Counted from the first letter of the stretch, positions 46,955 to 56,582 are shown. The stretch is DNA of 64,000 nt from an uncultured Clostridium sp. (GCA_900540255.1 UQFE01000006.1:1-64000), one strand, 5' to 3'. Program-made: numbers and translations. The notes: generated by a model from the letters alone, not told the origin.

Positions 46955-47800
46955 ATGGGAATGAACATGATTGTATATCAACTAGTTAATGAATTTAAAA
47001 GATTAGATGAAGTAGTAGCTATAACATTAGCAGGATCATGTGCAAGTGCAAGAAAAGATAATTTTTCAGATATAGATATAGATATTATTGTAGATAAGGA
47101 AATAGCAATAGAGGAAAGAGAAAGTATTGCAAGAAAATTTTCAGATTTAATAGAGATAAATAATACATTTTGGGGACCATCTGATGAGTTTATTATTAGA
47201 AATTCATCAATACAAGTGGATATAGCATATTTTGAATATTATTGGTTAGAACAAAAATTAAAATATGTTGTGAAAGAGTGTAATGCATCCGTAGGATATA
47301 GTACTTGCTTTTGGAACAATGTAATAAATTCAATAATAGTATATGATAAGGATAATAAGTTTGAAGATCTTCAAGAAAAATATAATGTTCCATATCCTAA
47401 AAAGTTGAAGGAAAATATAATTAAAAAAAATTATCCTATTCTTAATGAAAGATTTTCATCATATTATAATCAAATAGATAAGGCTATAAAAAGGAATGAT
47501 ATAGTAAATATGTATAATAGGGTATCAGCTTTCTTAGATAGTTATTTTGATATAATTTTTGCAATAAATGAATTTCCTCATCCAGGAGAAAAAAGGTTAA
47601 TGAGTATTATAGAAAAAAATTGCAAAAAGGTTCCTAAAGATTTTGAAAAAAATATTAATAATCTTTTAAATAGTAGCATTAATTTTGATTTAGAAGTATT
47701 GAGTAATATTAATGATATTGTAAAGCAATTAGAAAAATTATTGCAAGATGAAGACTTATTAAATCTTTGTGTTAATGTTTATAGTAAGGATAAAGAATGA
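46955..47800 (+). CDS. Nucleotidyltransferase-domain protein (DUF4037-like)
   Basis: 281 residues. The N-terminal ~110 residues form a minimal nucleotidyltransferase fold: AGSCASARKDNFSDIDIDII contains the GS...DxD pattern that holds the nucleotide and metal; a third acid lies in IQVDIAYFE. The C-terminal helical part (~140-281) resembles DUF4037 proteins, which look like aminoglycoside or tRNA-type nucleotidyltransferases of unknown substrate. AAAGGAG precedes the start. It lies ~40 bases before galM, perhaps co-transcribed. Drug resistance is possible but not supported. Confidence 0.75.
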   Translation: MGMNMIVYQLVNEFKRLDEVVAITLAGSCASARKDNFSDIDIDIIVDKEIAIEERESIARKFSDLIEINNTFWGPSDEFIIRNSSIQVDIAYFEYYWLEQKLKYVVKECNASVGYSTCFWNNVINSIIVYDKDNKFEDLQEKYNVPYPKKLKENIIKKNYPILNERFSSYYNQIDKAIKRNDIVNMYNRVSAFLDSYFDIIFAINEFPHPGEKRLMSIIEKNCKKVPKDFEKNINNLLNSSINFDLEVLSNINDIVKQLEKLLQDEDLLNLCVNVYSKDKE

Positions 47801-47840
47801 TATAATTAACTTTATAAATATACTTAAATGGGAGGAAAAA

Positions 47841-48902
47841 ATGGGGATATTAAAGAATAATATTGAGAAGGAAATTGACAATAAACCTATATATATTTAC
47901 AGTTTAGAAAATGAAAATTCTAAAATTGAAATAACGAATTTTGGAGGTATAATTTTATCTTTTATAACAAAGGATAAGGATGGCAAAAAAGATGATATTG
48001 TATTAGGATATGATAATTTTGAAAATTATAAAACAACTACAACATATTTTGGTGCAATAATTGGACGTTATGCAAATAGAATTGCTAAAGCTTGTATAGA
48101 AGTAAATGGAATAAAATATGATTTAGCTAAAAATGATGGTAATAATCATTTACATGGAGGAATTAAAGGCTTTAATAGAGTTGTATGGGATTCTGAAATA
48201 TTAAAAGATAAAGATGGAGAATATTTAAAGCTATCATATTTAAGCAAAGATGGTGAGGAGAATTATCCAGGAAATTTAGAAGTTGTTGTGGAATATAGGT
48301 TAAGCAATGAAAATGAATTAATTATAAAATATTTTGCAAAAAGTGATAAAGATACTATTGTAAATTTAACGAATCACTCATATTTTAATTTAAGTGGCCA
48401 TGCATCTGGAGATATATTAAATCATAAAGTTAAAATTTATGCTACAAATATAACTGCTTCAGATAAGGAAAGTATTCAAACTGGTGAAATAAGAAATATA
48501 ATAGGAACACCGTTAGATTTTACAAAGTTAAAGGAAGTTGGAAGAGATATTAATAAAAATTATGATCAATTAATTAATGCAAATGGATATGACCATAATT
48601 GGATAATAGATGATTATACAGGTAATTTAAAAAAGGCTGCAGAAGTTGTTGATGATAATAGTGGAAGAGTACTTGAAGTATTTACAACTAAGCCAGGGAT
48701 ACAATTTTATACAGGAAATTTTTTAAATGAAAATGAAATTGGAAAAGGTGGAGTTAAATATAGAAGTAGACAAGGATTATGTCTTGAAACTCAATATTTT
48801 CCAGATAGTTTAAATCATAAAGGATTTTCTAATGTAATATTAAAAGCTGGTGAAGAATATAATCATACAACTATATATAAAGTTAGTATTAAAAATAAAT
48901 AA
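47841..48902 (+). CDS. galM: Aldose 1-epimerase (galactose mutarotase)
   Basis: 353 residues. Interconverts alpha and beta anomers of galactose or glucose, feeding galactokinase. Beta-sandwich fold with the family residues visible: NYKTTTTYFGAIIGRYANRIAKA near the N-terminus, NDGNNHLHGGIKGFNRVVWD (catalytic-region His), NLTNHSYFNLSGH (second His), YDHNWIID, and catalytic glutamate in CLETQYFPDSLNH. The frame is open back to 47769, overlapping the previous gene, but GGGAGGA fixes the ATG at 47841. Followed by a two-way terminator shared with the convergent zur gene. Confidence 0.94.
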   Translation: MGILKNNIEKEIDNKPIYIYSLENENSKIEITNFGGIILSFITKDKDGKKDDIVLGYDNFENYKTTTTYFGAIIGRYANRIAKACIEVNGIKYDLAKNDGNNHLHGGIKGFNRVVWDSEILKDKDGEYLKLSYLSKDGEENYPGNLEVVVEYRLSNENELIIKYFAKSDKDTIVNLTNHSYFNLSGHASGDILNHKVKIYATNITASDKESIQTGEIRNIIGTPLDFTKLKEVGRDINKNYDQLINANGYDHNWIIDDYTGNLKKAAEVVDDNSGRVLEVFTTKPGIQFYTGNFLNENEIGKGGVKYRSRQGLCLETQYFPDSLNHKGFSNVILKAGEEYNHTTIYKVSIKNK

Positions 48903-48910
48903 TGAAATAA

Positions 48911-48950
48911 AAAGGCCTAAGGAAATTGATTAATCCTTAGGTTTTGTTTT
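48911..48950. terminator. Two-way terminator between galM and zur
   Basis: CCTAAGGA pairs with TCCTTAGG (flanked by AAAGG / TTTTG); T-rich on one side and A-rich on the other. It overlaps the last codons of the Fur-family gene. Confidence 0.7.
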
Positions 48951-49367
48951 ACATTTTTTACAGTAACCGTATATTTCTAACTTGTGATCAGTTACATCAA
49001 AATCCATATCTTCTTTTAGATGTTTTTCGTAAATACAAAGTGGGCAATCTGTTAAAGGGAAAACCCCTTTACATTGTTTACAAATTAAATGATGCATATG
49101 CTCAGAAGATGTAATTTCATATGAAGTTTTATTATCATCTCCTAATATGGACTTAGATATAATATTTTTACTGCTTAATGAATCAAGTATTTTATAAATA
49201 GATGATAAATTAATGGATATAGCATTATCTTTAAGCTTTAAATAAATTTCTTCTGCAGTTAATGGGTAATTACTTTGGGCTATTATTCCAAGTACGGAAA
49301 GACGATGCTTTGTAACCTTTAAATCATTTGATTTAAGGAGATCATTAAAATTAAAATCATTATTCAA
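48930..49367 (-). CDS. zur: Fur-family metal regulator, probably Zur
   Basis: 145 residues from TTG behind GGAGGTG. Winged helix ~10-85 (VTKHRLSVLGIIAQSNYPLTAEEI, recognition helix SINLSSIYKILDSL), then the metal and dimer domain with SSEHMHHLICKQCKG, CPLC and a final CKKC: CxxC pairs for structural zinc and a His cluster for sensing. Last gene of a minus-strand cluster with the zinc importer, 24 bases after znuB, hence Zur rather than Fur or PerR. It should repress the operon when zinc is plentiful; a candidate box is at 52015-52045. Confidence 0.88.
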   Translation of the reverse strand: MNNDFNFNDLLKSNDLKVTKHRLSVLGIIAQSNYPLTAEEIYLKLKDNAISINLSSIYKILDSLSSKNIISKSILGDDNKTSYEITSSEHMHHLICKQCKGVFPLTDCPLCIYEKHLKEDMDFDVTDHKLEIYGYCKKCKTKPKD

Positions 49368-49391
49368 TATAAATACACCTCCATAAAAATA

Positions 49392-50234
49392 TTATAAAAA
49401 TTTACGTCTAATAAATAAAGTTATAAAGAATATAACTGATGCAACAAGAACAATAGTTGCTCCTGTAACTGTATTTAAGTAATAAGAAATTATTAATCCA
49501 ACAATTCCAGAAAAAATAGCAATTAAAATTGAAAATAAGTGATATTGACGAATATTTCTTGAAATATTACGTGATGCAGCTGCAGGTAATACTAAAAGTG
49601 AATTTATAATCAATAAACCTACCCATCTTATAGTTATTGTAACAATAACAGCAATAGTACAAGTAAAGATGATTTCAATTAATAAAGTATTCATACCACG
49701 GCTATTAGCTAGGGATGTATTTAAACTTGTAACAAGAAGTTTATTAAATATTAAGCTCCAAAGTACAATTATAGCAATAAAAACAAAAATTAATAAAATT
49801 ATTTGATTTTGAGATATACTAAGTAAATCACCTACTAAATAAGAAGAAAATTTACTTAAACTACTTGAAAAACTCATAAGAACAAGTCCTAATGCAATTG
49901 ATGTTGATGAAAAAACACCTATTATTGTATCTGTAGATGAAGTTCCTTTATTTTTAATTATTGTTATTGCAATTGCAAAGCAAATTGAAAATAAAGTAGC
50001 ACCCCACATAGGATCAATTCCACCTAATAATATACCAACTGCTATTCCAGTAAATGCTCCATGTCCTAATGAATCAGCAAAGAAAGACATTTTATTGCTT
50101 ACAACCATAGTGCTTAATAATCCAAATAATGGAGTAATTATTATAATAGCAATAAAGGCATTTTTCATAAAAGTGTGAGAAAGCCATTGAAAAGGTAAAA
50201 TTAAATCAATTGCATTATATAATGTATCAAACAT
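49392..50234 (-). CDS. znuB: Zinc ABC importer, membrane permease
   Basis: 280 residues, eight or nine hydrophobic helices, ABC-3 family. Contains FFADSLGHGAFTGIAVGILLG and LVLPAAASRNISRN, typical of Zn/Mn permeases. Starts 2 bases after the ATPase gene ends, behind AGGAGG. Forms the membrane channel with ZnuA and ZnuC. Confidence 0.93.
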   Translation of the reverse strand: MFDTLYNAIDLILPFQWLSHTFMKNAFIAIIIITPLFGLLSTMVVSNKMSFFADSLGHGAFTGIAVGILLGGIDPMWGATLFSICFAIAITIIKNKGTSSTDTIIGVFSSTSIALGLVLMSFSSSLSKFSSYLVGDLLSISQNQIILLIFVFIAIIVLWSLIFNKLLVTSLNTSLANSRGMNTLLIEIIFTCTIAVIVTITIRWVGLLIINSLLVLPAAASRNISRNIRQYHLFSILIAIFSGIVGLIISYYLNTVTGATIVLVASVIFFITLFIRRKFL

Positions 50235-50236
50235 TT

Positions 50237-51031
50237 TTAAAGTCCTCCTGTTTTAGATGATTTTTCATTTGAATTATTAATTGATAGGCCAAATATTTTT
50301 TGTGTAGCAGGGTTGTTAAATACTTGTTTTGGGGTACCTGAGCAAACTACTGTACCATTTACAAGTGCTACACGGTCAGAATATTTATAAACTAAATCTA
50401 AATCATGAGAAACTAAAATAATAGATAAATCATAATTTTTCTTTATATCTAATAATATTTGATAAAATAATTCTAATCCATTTTGGTCTACTCCAGATAC
50501 AGGTTCATCAAGCAAAAGTATATTAGGAATAGGATCTAAAGCAAGAGCTAATAATACTCTTTGAAGTTCTCCACCAGATAATGCACCTAATTGTCTATCT
50601 ATTAAATAAGGAACCTTAACCCTGTTTAAGCTTTCTAGTACTTCTTCACGTATTTTTTTCTTTGGCTTAATCCAAGCTGGTAAAGAATTTTTACAACAAA
50701 CAAATAAATCAAGAACGCTAATTGGGGTACTTTTATCAAAAGTTAGATATTGAGGAACATATCCAATTATAGGTTGATGATAAGTATTGTCATTTTGTCC
50801 TATAAAAGAAAGATTTCCAGTATGTTTAACTTCACCAAGTAAAGCTTTTAAAAGTGTACTTTTTCCTGCACCATTAGGACCGATAATAGAAGTAAGTTCT
50901 CCACAGTGAATGTGGAGATTTACATCTTTAAGTATTTGATTGTTACCAAGGGTAACAGAGAAATTTTCAATTTTTGTACAACAAAAATTATTACAAGTAT
51001 TATTTTTGTTAAAGTTAGATTTTTTTATCAT
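50237..51031 (-). CDS. znuC: Zinc ABC importer, ATP-binding protein
   Basis: 264 residues. Walker A GPNGAGKST, Q loop in IGYVPQ, signature LSGGELQR, Walker B ILLLDEPVSGVD and the switch histidine in ILVSHDLDLV. N-terminal CNNFCC is an unusual cysteine cluster ahead of the ATPase core, possibly a metal-binding extra. Overlaps znuA by 4 bases. Confidence 0.93.
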   Translation of the reverse strand: MIKKSNFNKNNTCNNFCCTKIENFSVTLGNNQILKDVNLHIHCGELTSIIGPNGAGKSTLLKALLGEVKHTGNLSFIGQNDNTYHQPIIGYVPQYLTFDKSTPISVLDLFVCCKNSLPAWIKPKKKIREEVLESLNRVKVPYLIDRQLGALSGGELQRVLLALALDPIPNILLLDEPVSGVDQNGLELFYQILLDIKKNYDLSIILVSHDLDLVYKYSDRVALVNGTVVCSGTPKQVFNNPATQKIFGLSINNSNEKSSKTGGL

Positions 51032-51996
51032 TTTAACGCCTCTTTTAAAACATTAAGATTTTCTTTCATTTTATTTATATAATCATCATAAGCATTTGAA
51101 TTTGAATCACCTGTTACAATAGGGTCTAATTCATAAACTGAAGCACCAGTTTCATTTGCTATAGTTTGAGCAACTCTAGATGAGTATTGTGGTTCAGTAA
51201 ATAAAGCTTTTATATTATGCTCTTTTATAGTTGAAATTATATTTTCAATTTCCTTAGCTGATGGTTCAGAATCAGGTTCTATTTCAATAACACCAACTAT
51301 ATTTAAATTAAATTCTTGAGCAAAATAAGGAAATGCTTCATGGAAAGTAATTATATCTCTATTTGGTAAATTGTCTAATTCTGAGTGCATTTCAGCTTTT
51401 AAGTTTTCAAGTTTAGAAATATAAGTATTTGTATTTGCTTCATATAAATCCTTATTTTCTGGATTTAAAGTTTCAAGTTGAGATGCAATGTTTTTAACTT
51501 GATCAATATTTCCACTAACACTTACCCATACATGAGCATTGTATTCATGATCATGGTCATGGGCGTGCTCATTGTCGTGATCGTGGTCATGATCGTGATC
51601 ATGAGTATCATCTTCTAAAAGATTAAGACCTTTACTTGCATCAATTATTTTAATATTAGGATATTGAGAAATTATATCTTCTAAAAAAGATTCCATTCCA
51701 GCACCGTTTATAACTAATATATCAGCATTTTCTAATGTTTTTAAATCTTGGGGAGTAAGCTGATAATCATGTAAGCAACCTGTTTGAGCTTTTGTCATAT
51801 TTGTAAGATTTACATTTGGAATATCTTTAACGATATTTAATGTAGATATATATATAGGATAAAAAGAAGTTACTATATTTAAAGTATTATCCTCATTTTT
51901 ATTAATATTATTTGTATCTTGAACTTTATTACAACCTATAAGTAATAAAGAGGTTGTTAAAAGTAAAGATAGTATTTTAGCTAATTTAAATTTCAT
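51028..51996 (-). CDS. znuA: Zinc ABC importer, substrate-binding lipoprotein
   Basis: 322 residues. Signal peptide with lipobox LLIGC (Cys ~22). Cluster A-I solute-binding fold with zinc ligands: His in GCLHDYQLTPQD, the His in NAHVWVS, TFHEAFPYFAQEF and a late Asp/Glu. Between them a His/Asp-rich loop (~residues 125-145, repeated HDHD) gathers zinc, typical of ZnuA rather than manganese proteins. The frame opens at 52017, but AGGAGG just before the ATG at 51996 decides the start. First gene of the operon znuA-znuC-znuB-zur. Confidence 0.94.
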   Translation of the reverse strand: MKFKLAKILSLLLTTSLLLIGCNKVQDTNNINKNEDNTLNIVTSFYPIYISTLNIVKDIPNVNLTNMTKAQTGCLHDYQLTPQDLKTLENADILVINGAGMESFLEDIISQYPNIKIIDASKGLNLLEDDTHDHDHDHDHDNEHAHDHDHEYNAHVWVSVSGNIDQVKNIASQLETLNPENKDLYEANTNTYISKLENLKAEMHSELDNLPNRDIITFHEAFPYFAQEFNLNIVGVIEIEPDSEPSAKEIENIISTIKEHNIKALFTEPQYSSRVAQTIANETGASVYELDPIVTGDSNSNAYDDYINKMKENLNVLKEALK

Positions 51997-52014
51997 TGTT
52001 TGTCCTCCTAAAGT

Positions 52015-52045
52015 CAAATGATAATAATTTGCAATTATAATTAAT
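52015..52045 (-). promoter_or_regulatory. Candidate Zur/Fur box upstream of znuA
   Basis: AAATGATAATAATTTGCAATT is an imperfect dyad with a Fur-like GATAAT core, immediately upstream of the znuA ribosome binding site. Match to Bacillus Zur consensus is partial. Confidence 0.4.
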
Positions 52046-52140
52046 ATTATACTACTTTTATACTAAATGTAAATTAAAATATTTTATTGGTATAAATTAT
52101 ATTAAAACATTAAATATATAAAGTATATGAAATATAAAAA

Positions 52141-52180
52141 AATGTGAATAAAGTTCAAAAAAAATAAAAAAATGTTCGTA
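52141..52180 (+). promoter_or_regulatory. Candidate PurR box upstream of the purine permease
   Basis: TGTTCGTAAAAA holds GTTCG at 52174-52178; 24 bases upstream lies a degenerate inverted half site, GTGAATAAA. The same spacing occurs at 33283-33316. No purine riboswitch is visible in the 300-base leader. Confidence 0.45.
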
Positions 52181-52332
52181 AAAACTATTGGAATTTTTAA
52201 AATTTTTGATATTATATATAAGGTAATTAGTATTTAGGGATTATTAAGCAAATTACTTAGATAATTAAGGGAAATTTAAATATATTTAAATTTAACTATT
52301 ATGTAATTAAAAATAAGAAAAAGGTGATTAAA

Positions 52333-53640
52333 GTGAATAAGTTTTTAGATAATTATTTTAAGCTTAGTGAAAATGGTACAAATACAAAACAGGAATTTAT
52401 TGCAGGAATAACAACATTTATGACCATGGCTTACATATTAATTGTTAATCCAAGTATCTTATCTGCAGCAGGAATGGATGCAGGTGCAATATTTACAGCA
52501 ACTGCATTATCATCAATTATAGCAACATTAGTAATGGGATTATATGCAAAATTACCATTTGCATTAGCACCAGGTATGGGATTAAATGCATTTTTTGCAT
52601 ATACTGTAGTTTTATCTATGGGATATTCTTATCAATTTGCATTAACAGCGGTATTATTAGAAGGATTAATATTTTTAATATTAACGGCTTTCAATATAAG
52701 AGAAGCAATAGTTGATTCTATTCCAGTTAATATTAAAAGAGCTATTTCTGTAGGAATAGGATTATTTATAGCACTTTTAGGTTTAGAAGGAGCTGGCATA
52801 GTTGTTCATCCTGCTGATGGAGGAACCATAGTTTCTTTAGGAAATATAACTTCAGGTGCAGGACTTTTAGCAATTATAGGAATTGTTATTACTGGAATAT
52901 TAGTTGCAAAAAATATTAAAGGTGCATTATTCTTAGGAATGATAATAACAGCTATAATTGGAATACCAATGGGAGTTATAGAGCTTCCAAATAAGATATT
53001 TAGTATGCCACCATCTATAAGCTCAACATTTATGCAATTTGAATTACATAATATTTTTTCATGGGATATGGTAATAGTATTATTTACTTTATTATTTATG
53101 GATATGTTTGATACTATAGGAACTTTAGTTGGAGTTGCAACAAAAGCAAATATGCTTGATAAGGATGGAAAAGTTCCAAATATTAAAAAGGCTCTTTTTG
53201 CAGATGCAATAGGAACAACAATGGGAGCATGTCTTGGAACTAGTACAGTAAGTACTTTTGTAGAAAGTGCTTCAGGTGTAGCAGAAGGTGGAAGAACAGG
53301 ATTAACAGCGGTATCTACAGCATTTATGTTCTTTTTATCATTGTTTTTATCACCAATATTTGGAGTAATAACTTCTGCAGTAACAGCTTCAGTTTTAGTT
53401 ATAGTTGGATTATTTATGATAGAAAATATAAAAGAGTTAAATTTAGAAGATTATACAGAAGCTATTCCTGCATTTTTAACAATAATAATGATGCCTTTTG
53501 CTTATTCAATTTCTGATGGTATAGTATTTGGTGTTGTATCATACATATTATTAAAATTATTTACAGGAAGATGGAAAGAAATAAGTTGGACTACAGTTGT
53601 AGTTGGAATAGTTTTTGTATTAAAATTTGTATTTATATAA
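52333..53640 (+). CDS. NCS2-family hypoxanthine/guanine permease (PbuG/AzgA type)
   Basis: 435 residues, 12-14 membrane helices. Family marks: KQEFIAGITTFMTMAYILIVNPSIL at the N-terminus, LPFALAPGMGLNAFFAYTVV, LLFMDMFDTIGTLVG (conserved acidic substrate site), GTSTVSTFVESASGVAEGGRTGL and VLIVVGLFMI-like ends. Takes up purine bases with protons. Start: GTG at 52324 or 52333; AAAGGTG fits the latter. Upstream PurR-like box suggests purine repression. Adenine is also a possible substrate (PbuO type). Confidence 0.9.
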   Translation: MNKFLDNYFKLSENGTNTKQEFIAGITTFMTMAYILIVNPSILSAAGMDAGAIFTATALSSIIATLVMGLYAKLPFALAPGMGLNAFFAYTVVLSMGYSYQFALTAVLLEGLIFLILTAFNIREAIVDSIPVNIKRAISVGIGLFIALLGLEGAGIVVHPADGGTIVSLGNITSGAGLLAIIGIVITGILVAKNIKGALFLGMIITAIIGIPMGVIELPNKIFSMPPSISSTFMQFELHNIFSWDMVIVLFTLLFMDMFDTIGTLVGVATKANMLDKDGKVPNIKKALFADAIGTTMGACLGTSTVSTFVESASGVAEGGRTGLTAVSTAFMFFLSLFLSPIFGVITSAVTASVLVIVGLFMIENIKELNLEDYTEAIPAFLTIIMMPFAYSISDGIVFGVVSYILLKLFTGRWKEISWTTVVVGIVFVLKFVFI

Positions 53641-53642
53641 AT

Positions 53643-53688
53643 AAAAAAGCTCACTTCGATATTAAATTTATTGAGGTGAGTTTTTTGT
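53643..53688. terminator. Two-way terminator between permease and marR
   Basis: AAAAAAGCTCACTTC pairs with GAGGTGAGTTTTTT (one bulged base), suiting both converging genes. Confidence 0.85.
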
Positions 53689-53715
53689 TTTTTATACATA
53701 GTAATAAATATTAAA

Positions 53716-54156
53716 TTAGAATTTTTTTATTATATTTAATATATTATTTAAAGAATGCGATAATATATCGATATCATCAGGTTGTAATGTAGAAATTTTA
53801 TCTTTTATTATTTCTTTAGCATATTCTTTACTTTCTTTAAATAATTTTAAAGCCTTAGGAGTACTTTGAATTAAAACAACCCTCCTATCTGATGGATTGT
53901 AATCTCTAGTAACAAAGCCGTCTTCTACAAGTTTATCTATTATGGGAGTCATATTTGGTTTTGAAACACAAAGTTCATTAGCCATTTTAGAAATAGATGT
54001 AGGACCATGATGAATTAAATAAAATAAAACCTTTATATGTGAATGTGGAAGTGTAAATTTTTTCATTATAACATTATGGTTAAAAAATTCTTTATTTAGA
54101 GATAATAATAGCATATATAAATTATCATATAAATCATTTAAATTTGAAGTACTCAT
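53716..54156 (-). CDS. MarR-family transcription regulator
   Basis: 146 residues, one winged-helix domain: PHSHIKVLFYLIHHGPTSISK, MANELCVSKPNMTPIIDKLVEDGFVTRDYNPSDRRVVLIQ. Divergent from the ABC exporter genes, with a 182-base shared region containing four ATAGTT-type direct repeats, so it most likely represses that exporter and is relieved by a drug or metabolite. AGGAGG before the ATG. Confidence 0.92.
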   Translation of the reverse strand: MSTSNLNDLYDNLYMLLLSLNKEFFNHNVIMKKFTLPHSHIKVLFYLIHHGPTSISKMANELCVSKPNMTPIIDKLVEDGFVTRDYNPSDRRVVLIQSTPKALKLFKESKEYAKEIIKDKISTLQPDDIDILSHSLNNILNIIKKF

Positions 54157-54202
54157 GTTAGCCTCCTTTTATTGTAATGATAATATTATAAAATAAAAAA
54201 AA

Positions 54203-54290
54203 ATAGTTTACAAGAATATAGTTATAAAATGAAAATAGTTGTAAAAATTTTAATATTTATATTGACTTAGAATAGTTATGAAAATATAAT
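54203..54290 (+). promoter_or_regulatory. Exporter promoter with four ATAGTT direct repeats
   Basis: Promoter TTGACT (54262-54267), 17 bases, TATAAT (54285-54290). ATAGTT(A/G/T)(T/A)-(A/G)AAA repeats start at 54203, 54218, 54235 and 54272; the last lies inside the promoter spacer. Likely MarR operator. Confidence 0.6.
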
Positions 54291-54338
54291 AATTATAAAA
54301 ATATAAATATGTTAATTTGAATAAGGAGAGGAGAGCTT

Positions 54339-56582
54339 ATGCTTAAATTATTAAAATACTTGAAACCTTTTATTGGTTCAATGATAATTGCAATAGCATT
54401 TTTATTTGTTCAAGCTGTATGTGATTTATCATTACCAGACTATATGTCTAATATAGTTAATGTAGGAATACAACAAGGTGGAGTAGAAAATGCTGTTCCT
54501 AAGGTTATTAAATCATCAGAAATGGAAAAGCTTTTAATTTTTATGAATGATAAAGAAAAAGATTTAATAAATAATAATTATACTTTGTTAGATAAGAACA
54601 GTCTTAATTTTGAGGATTATAATAAAAATTTAAAAAAGTATCCTGAATTAGAAAATGAAGGTATTTACAAATTAAATACAAAAAATAAAGAAAAATTAAA
54701 ACAATTAAATAAGGTATTTGGAAAAGCAATGATTGTTGTTTCAATGTTAGAAGCACAAGGGATAAATGGTATACCAGGAATTGCACAAGCATTACCTCCA
54801 GGAACTGATATATCATCTATAAATACTTTTGATGTTTTGAAAATGATGCCACAAGAGCAAATTGATGGTATATTAAAACAAGTAGATGAAAAATTAGCTG
54901 AAATGCCAGAAAGTATGATAACACAAGCAGCTACAAGCTATGTAAAATCACAATATAAAGCTGCTGGAATTAATACAGATAAGCTTCAATCTAATTATGT
55001 AATTCTTGCTGGGTTAAAAATGGTGGGAATAGCTTTAATTAGTATGGTTGCAACCGTAATTGTGAGTTTTATAGCATCAAGAGTAGGTGCAGCATTAGGT
55101 AGAAATTTAAGAAAAGATGTATTTAATAAAGTTGTAGATTTTTCAAATACAGAATTTGATAAATTTTCAACAGCATCTCTTATTACAAGAACAACAAATG
55201 ATATACAGCAAATTATTATGCTTATTATAATGGGCTTAAGAATTGTATTTTATGCACCGATATTAGGTATTGGTGGTGTTATTAAAGTTATTAACACTGG
55301 AGCATCTATGGGATGGGTAATTGGAGTTGCAGTAATTTCAATATTACTTTTAATTATAGTATTATTTTCTTTTGCTATGCCAAAATTTAAAAGTGTACAA
55401 AAGCTTGTTGATAGATTAAATCTTGTAACAAGAGAAAGTTTAACTGGAATGTTAGTTATTCGTGCATTTAGTACACAAAAATATGAAGAAGATAAATTTG
55501 AAGTTGCAAATAAAAATTTAACAAGAACTAATTTGTTTGTTAATAGAATTATGACAACTATGATGCCTTTAATGATGTTTATTATGAATGCAATTACATT
55601 ATTAATAGTATGGGTTGGGGCTCATAGAATTAATGATGGTATTATACAAGTTGGTACAATGATGGCATTTATGCAATATACTATGCAAATAATTATGGCA
55701 TTTTTAATGATATCTATGGTTTCAGTTATTTTACCAAGAGCAATGGTTTCAGCTCAACGTGTATCTGAAGTTTTAAATGTTGATATAGCAATAAAAGATT
55801 CAGATAATTTACAAACATTTAATCATGATGAAAAAGGAACTATTGAATTTAAAAATGTTTCATTTAGATATCCAGGTGCTGATGAAGATGTAATAAGCAA
55901 TATTAGTTTTAAAGCTCTTTCAGGAAAAACTACTGCATTTATTGGTAGTACAGGAAGTGGTAAATCTACATTAATTAATTTAATTCCACGTTTTTACGAT
56001 GCAACAAAAGGGGAAATATTAATTGATGGTGTAAATATTAAAAATGTATCTCAACATGATTTAAGAGAAAAAATAGGATTTATTCCTCAAAAGGGGCTTT
56101 TATTTTCAGGTACAATTGAAAGTAACTTAAAATATGGTGGAGATTATATAACAGATGAAGATATTTTTAAGGCTTCAGAAATTGCCCAAGCAATGGAATT
56201 TATAAGTAATAAAGAAGAAATGTTTAATGCAGAAATTGCTCAAGGTGGTACAAATGTATCTGGTGGACAAAAACAAAGATTAGCAATAGCTCGTGCAATA
56301 GCTAAAAAGCCAGAAATATTTATATTTGATGATAGTTTTTCAGCATTAGATTTTAAAACAGATGCTAAATTAAGAAAAGCAATAAATACTGAATTAAAGG
56401 AAAGTACACTGTTAATTGTTGCTCAAAGAATAAGCACTATAATGAATGCAGATCAGATTATAGTACTTGACGAAGGTAAGATTGTAGGTAAAGGAACTCA
56501 TAAAGAGCTTATGAACAACTGTGAGGTTTATCAGCAAATAGCTCTATCACAACTTTCAAAGGAGGAGCTTGAAAATGAGTAA
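54339..56582 (+). CDS. Heterodimeric ABC exporter subunit with extracellular domain (degenerate ATP site)
   Basis: 747 residues. Helix 1 (~15-33), then an unusually large loop of ~185 residues (~40-225) before helix 2, predicted outside the cell; this resembles the extracellular domain of BmrD-like subunits. The rest is a type IV exporter with ATPase: Walker A GSTGSGKST, signature VSGGQKQR, Walker B FIFDDSFSALD in which the usual catalytic Glu is Asp, and the switch His replaced in IVAQRIS. It therefore contributes the non-hydrolysing site; the partner holds the active one. Ends overlapping the partner gene by 8 bases. Probably multidrug or peptide export. Confidence 0.92.
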   Translation: MLKLLKYLKPFIGSMIIAIAFLFVQAVCDLSLPDYMSNIVNVGIQQGGVENAVPKVIKSSEMEKLLIFMNDKEKDLINNNYTLLDKNSLNFEDYNKNLKKYPELENEGIYKLNTKNKEKLKQLNKVFGKAMIVVSMLEAQGINGIPGIAQALPPGTDISSINTFDVLKMMPQEQIDGILKQVDEKLAEMPESMITQAATSYVKSQYKAAGINTDKLQSNYVILAGLKMVGIALISMVATVIVSFIASRVGAALGRNLRKDVFNKVVDFSNTEFDKFSTASLITRTTNDIQQIIMLIIMGLRIVFYAPILGIGGVIKVINTGASMGWVIGVAVISILLLIIVLFSFAMPKFKSVQKLVDRLNLVTRESLTGMLVIRAFSTQKYEEDKFEVANKNLTRTNLFVNRIMTTMMPLMMFIMNAITLLIVWVGAHRINDGIIQVGTMMAFMQYTMQIIMAFLMISMVSVILPRAMVSAQRVSEVLNVDIAIKDSDNLQTFNHDEKGTIEFKNVSFRYPGADEDVISNISFKALSGKTTAFIGSTGSGKSTLINLIPRFYDATKGEILIDGVNIKNVSQHDLREKIGFIPQKGLLFSGTIESNLKYGGDYITDEDIFKASEIAQAMEFISNKEEMFNAEIAQGGTNVSGGQKQRLAIARAIAKKPEIFIFDDSFSALDFKTDAKLRKAINTELKESTLLIVAQRISTIMNADQIIVLDEGKIVGKGTHKELMNNCEVYQQIALSQLSKEELENE

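Noticed and set aside
52040..52330. Purine riboswitch before the NCS2 permease
   Set aside because: The conserved purine aptamer junction bases and the two loop-loop arms are not present; only a PurR-like box is seen.
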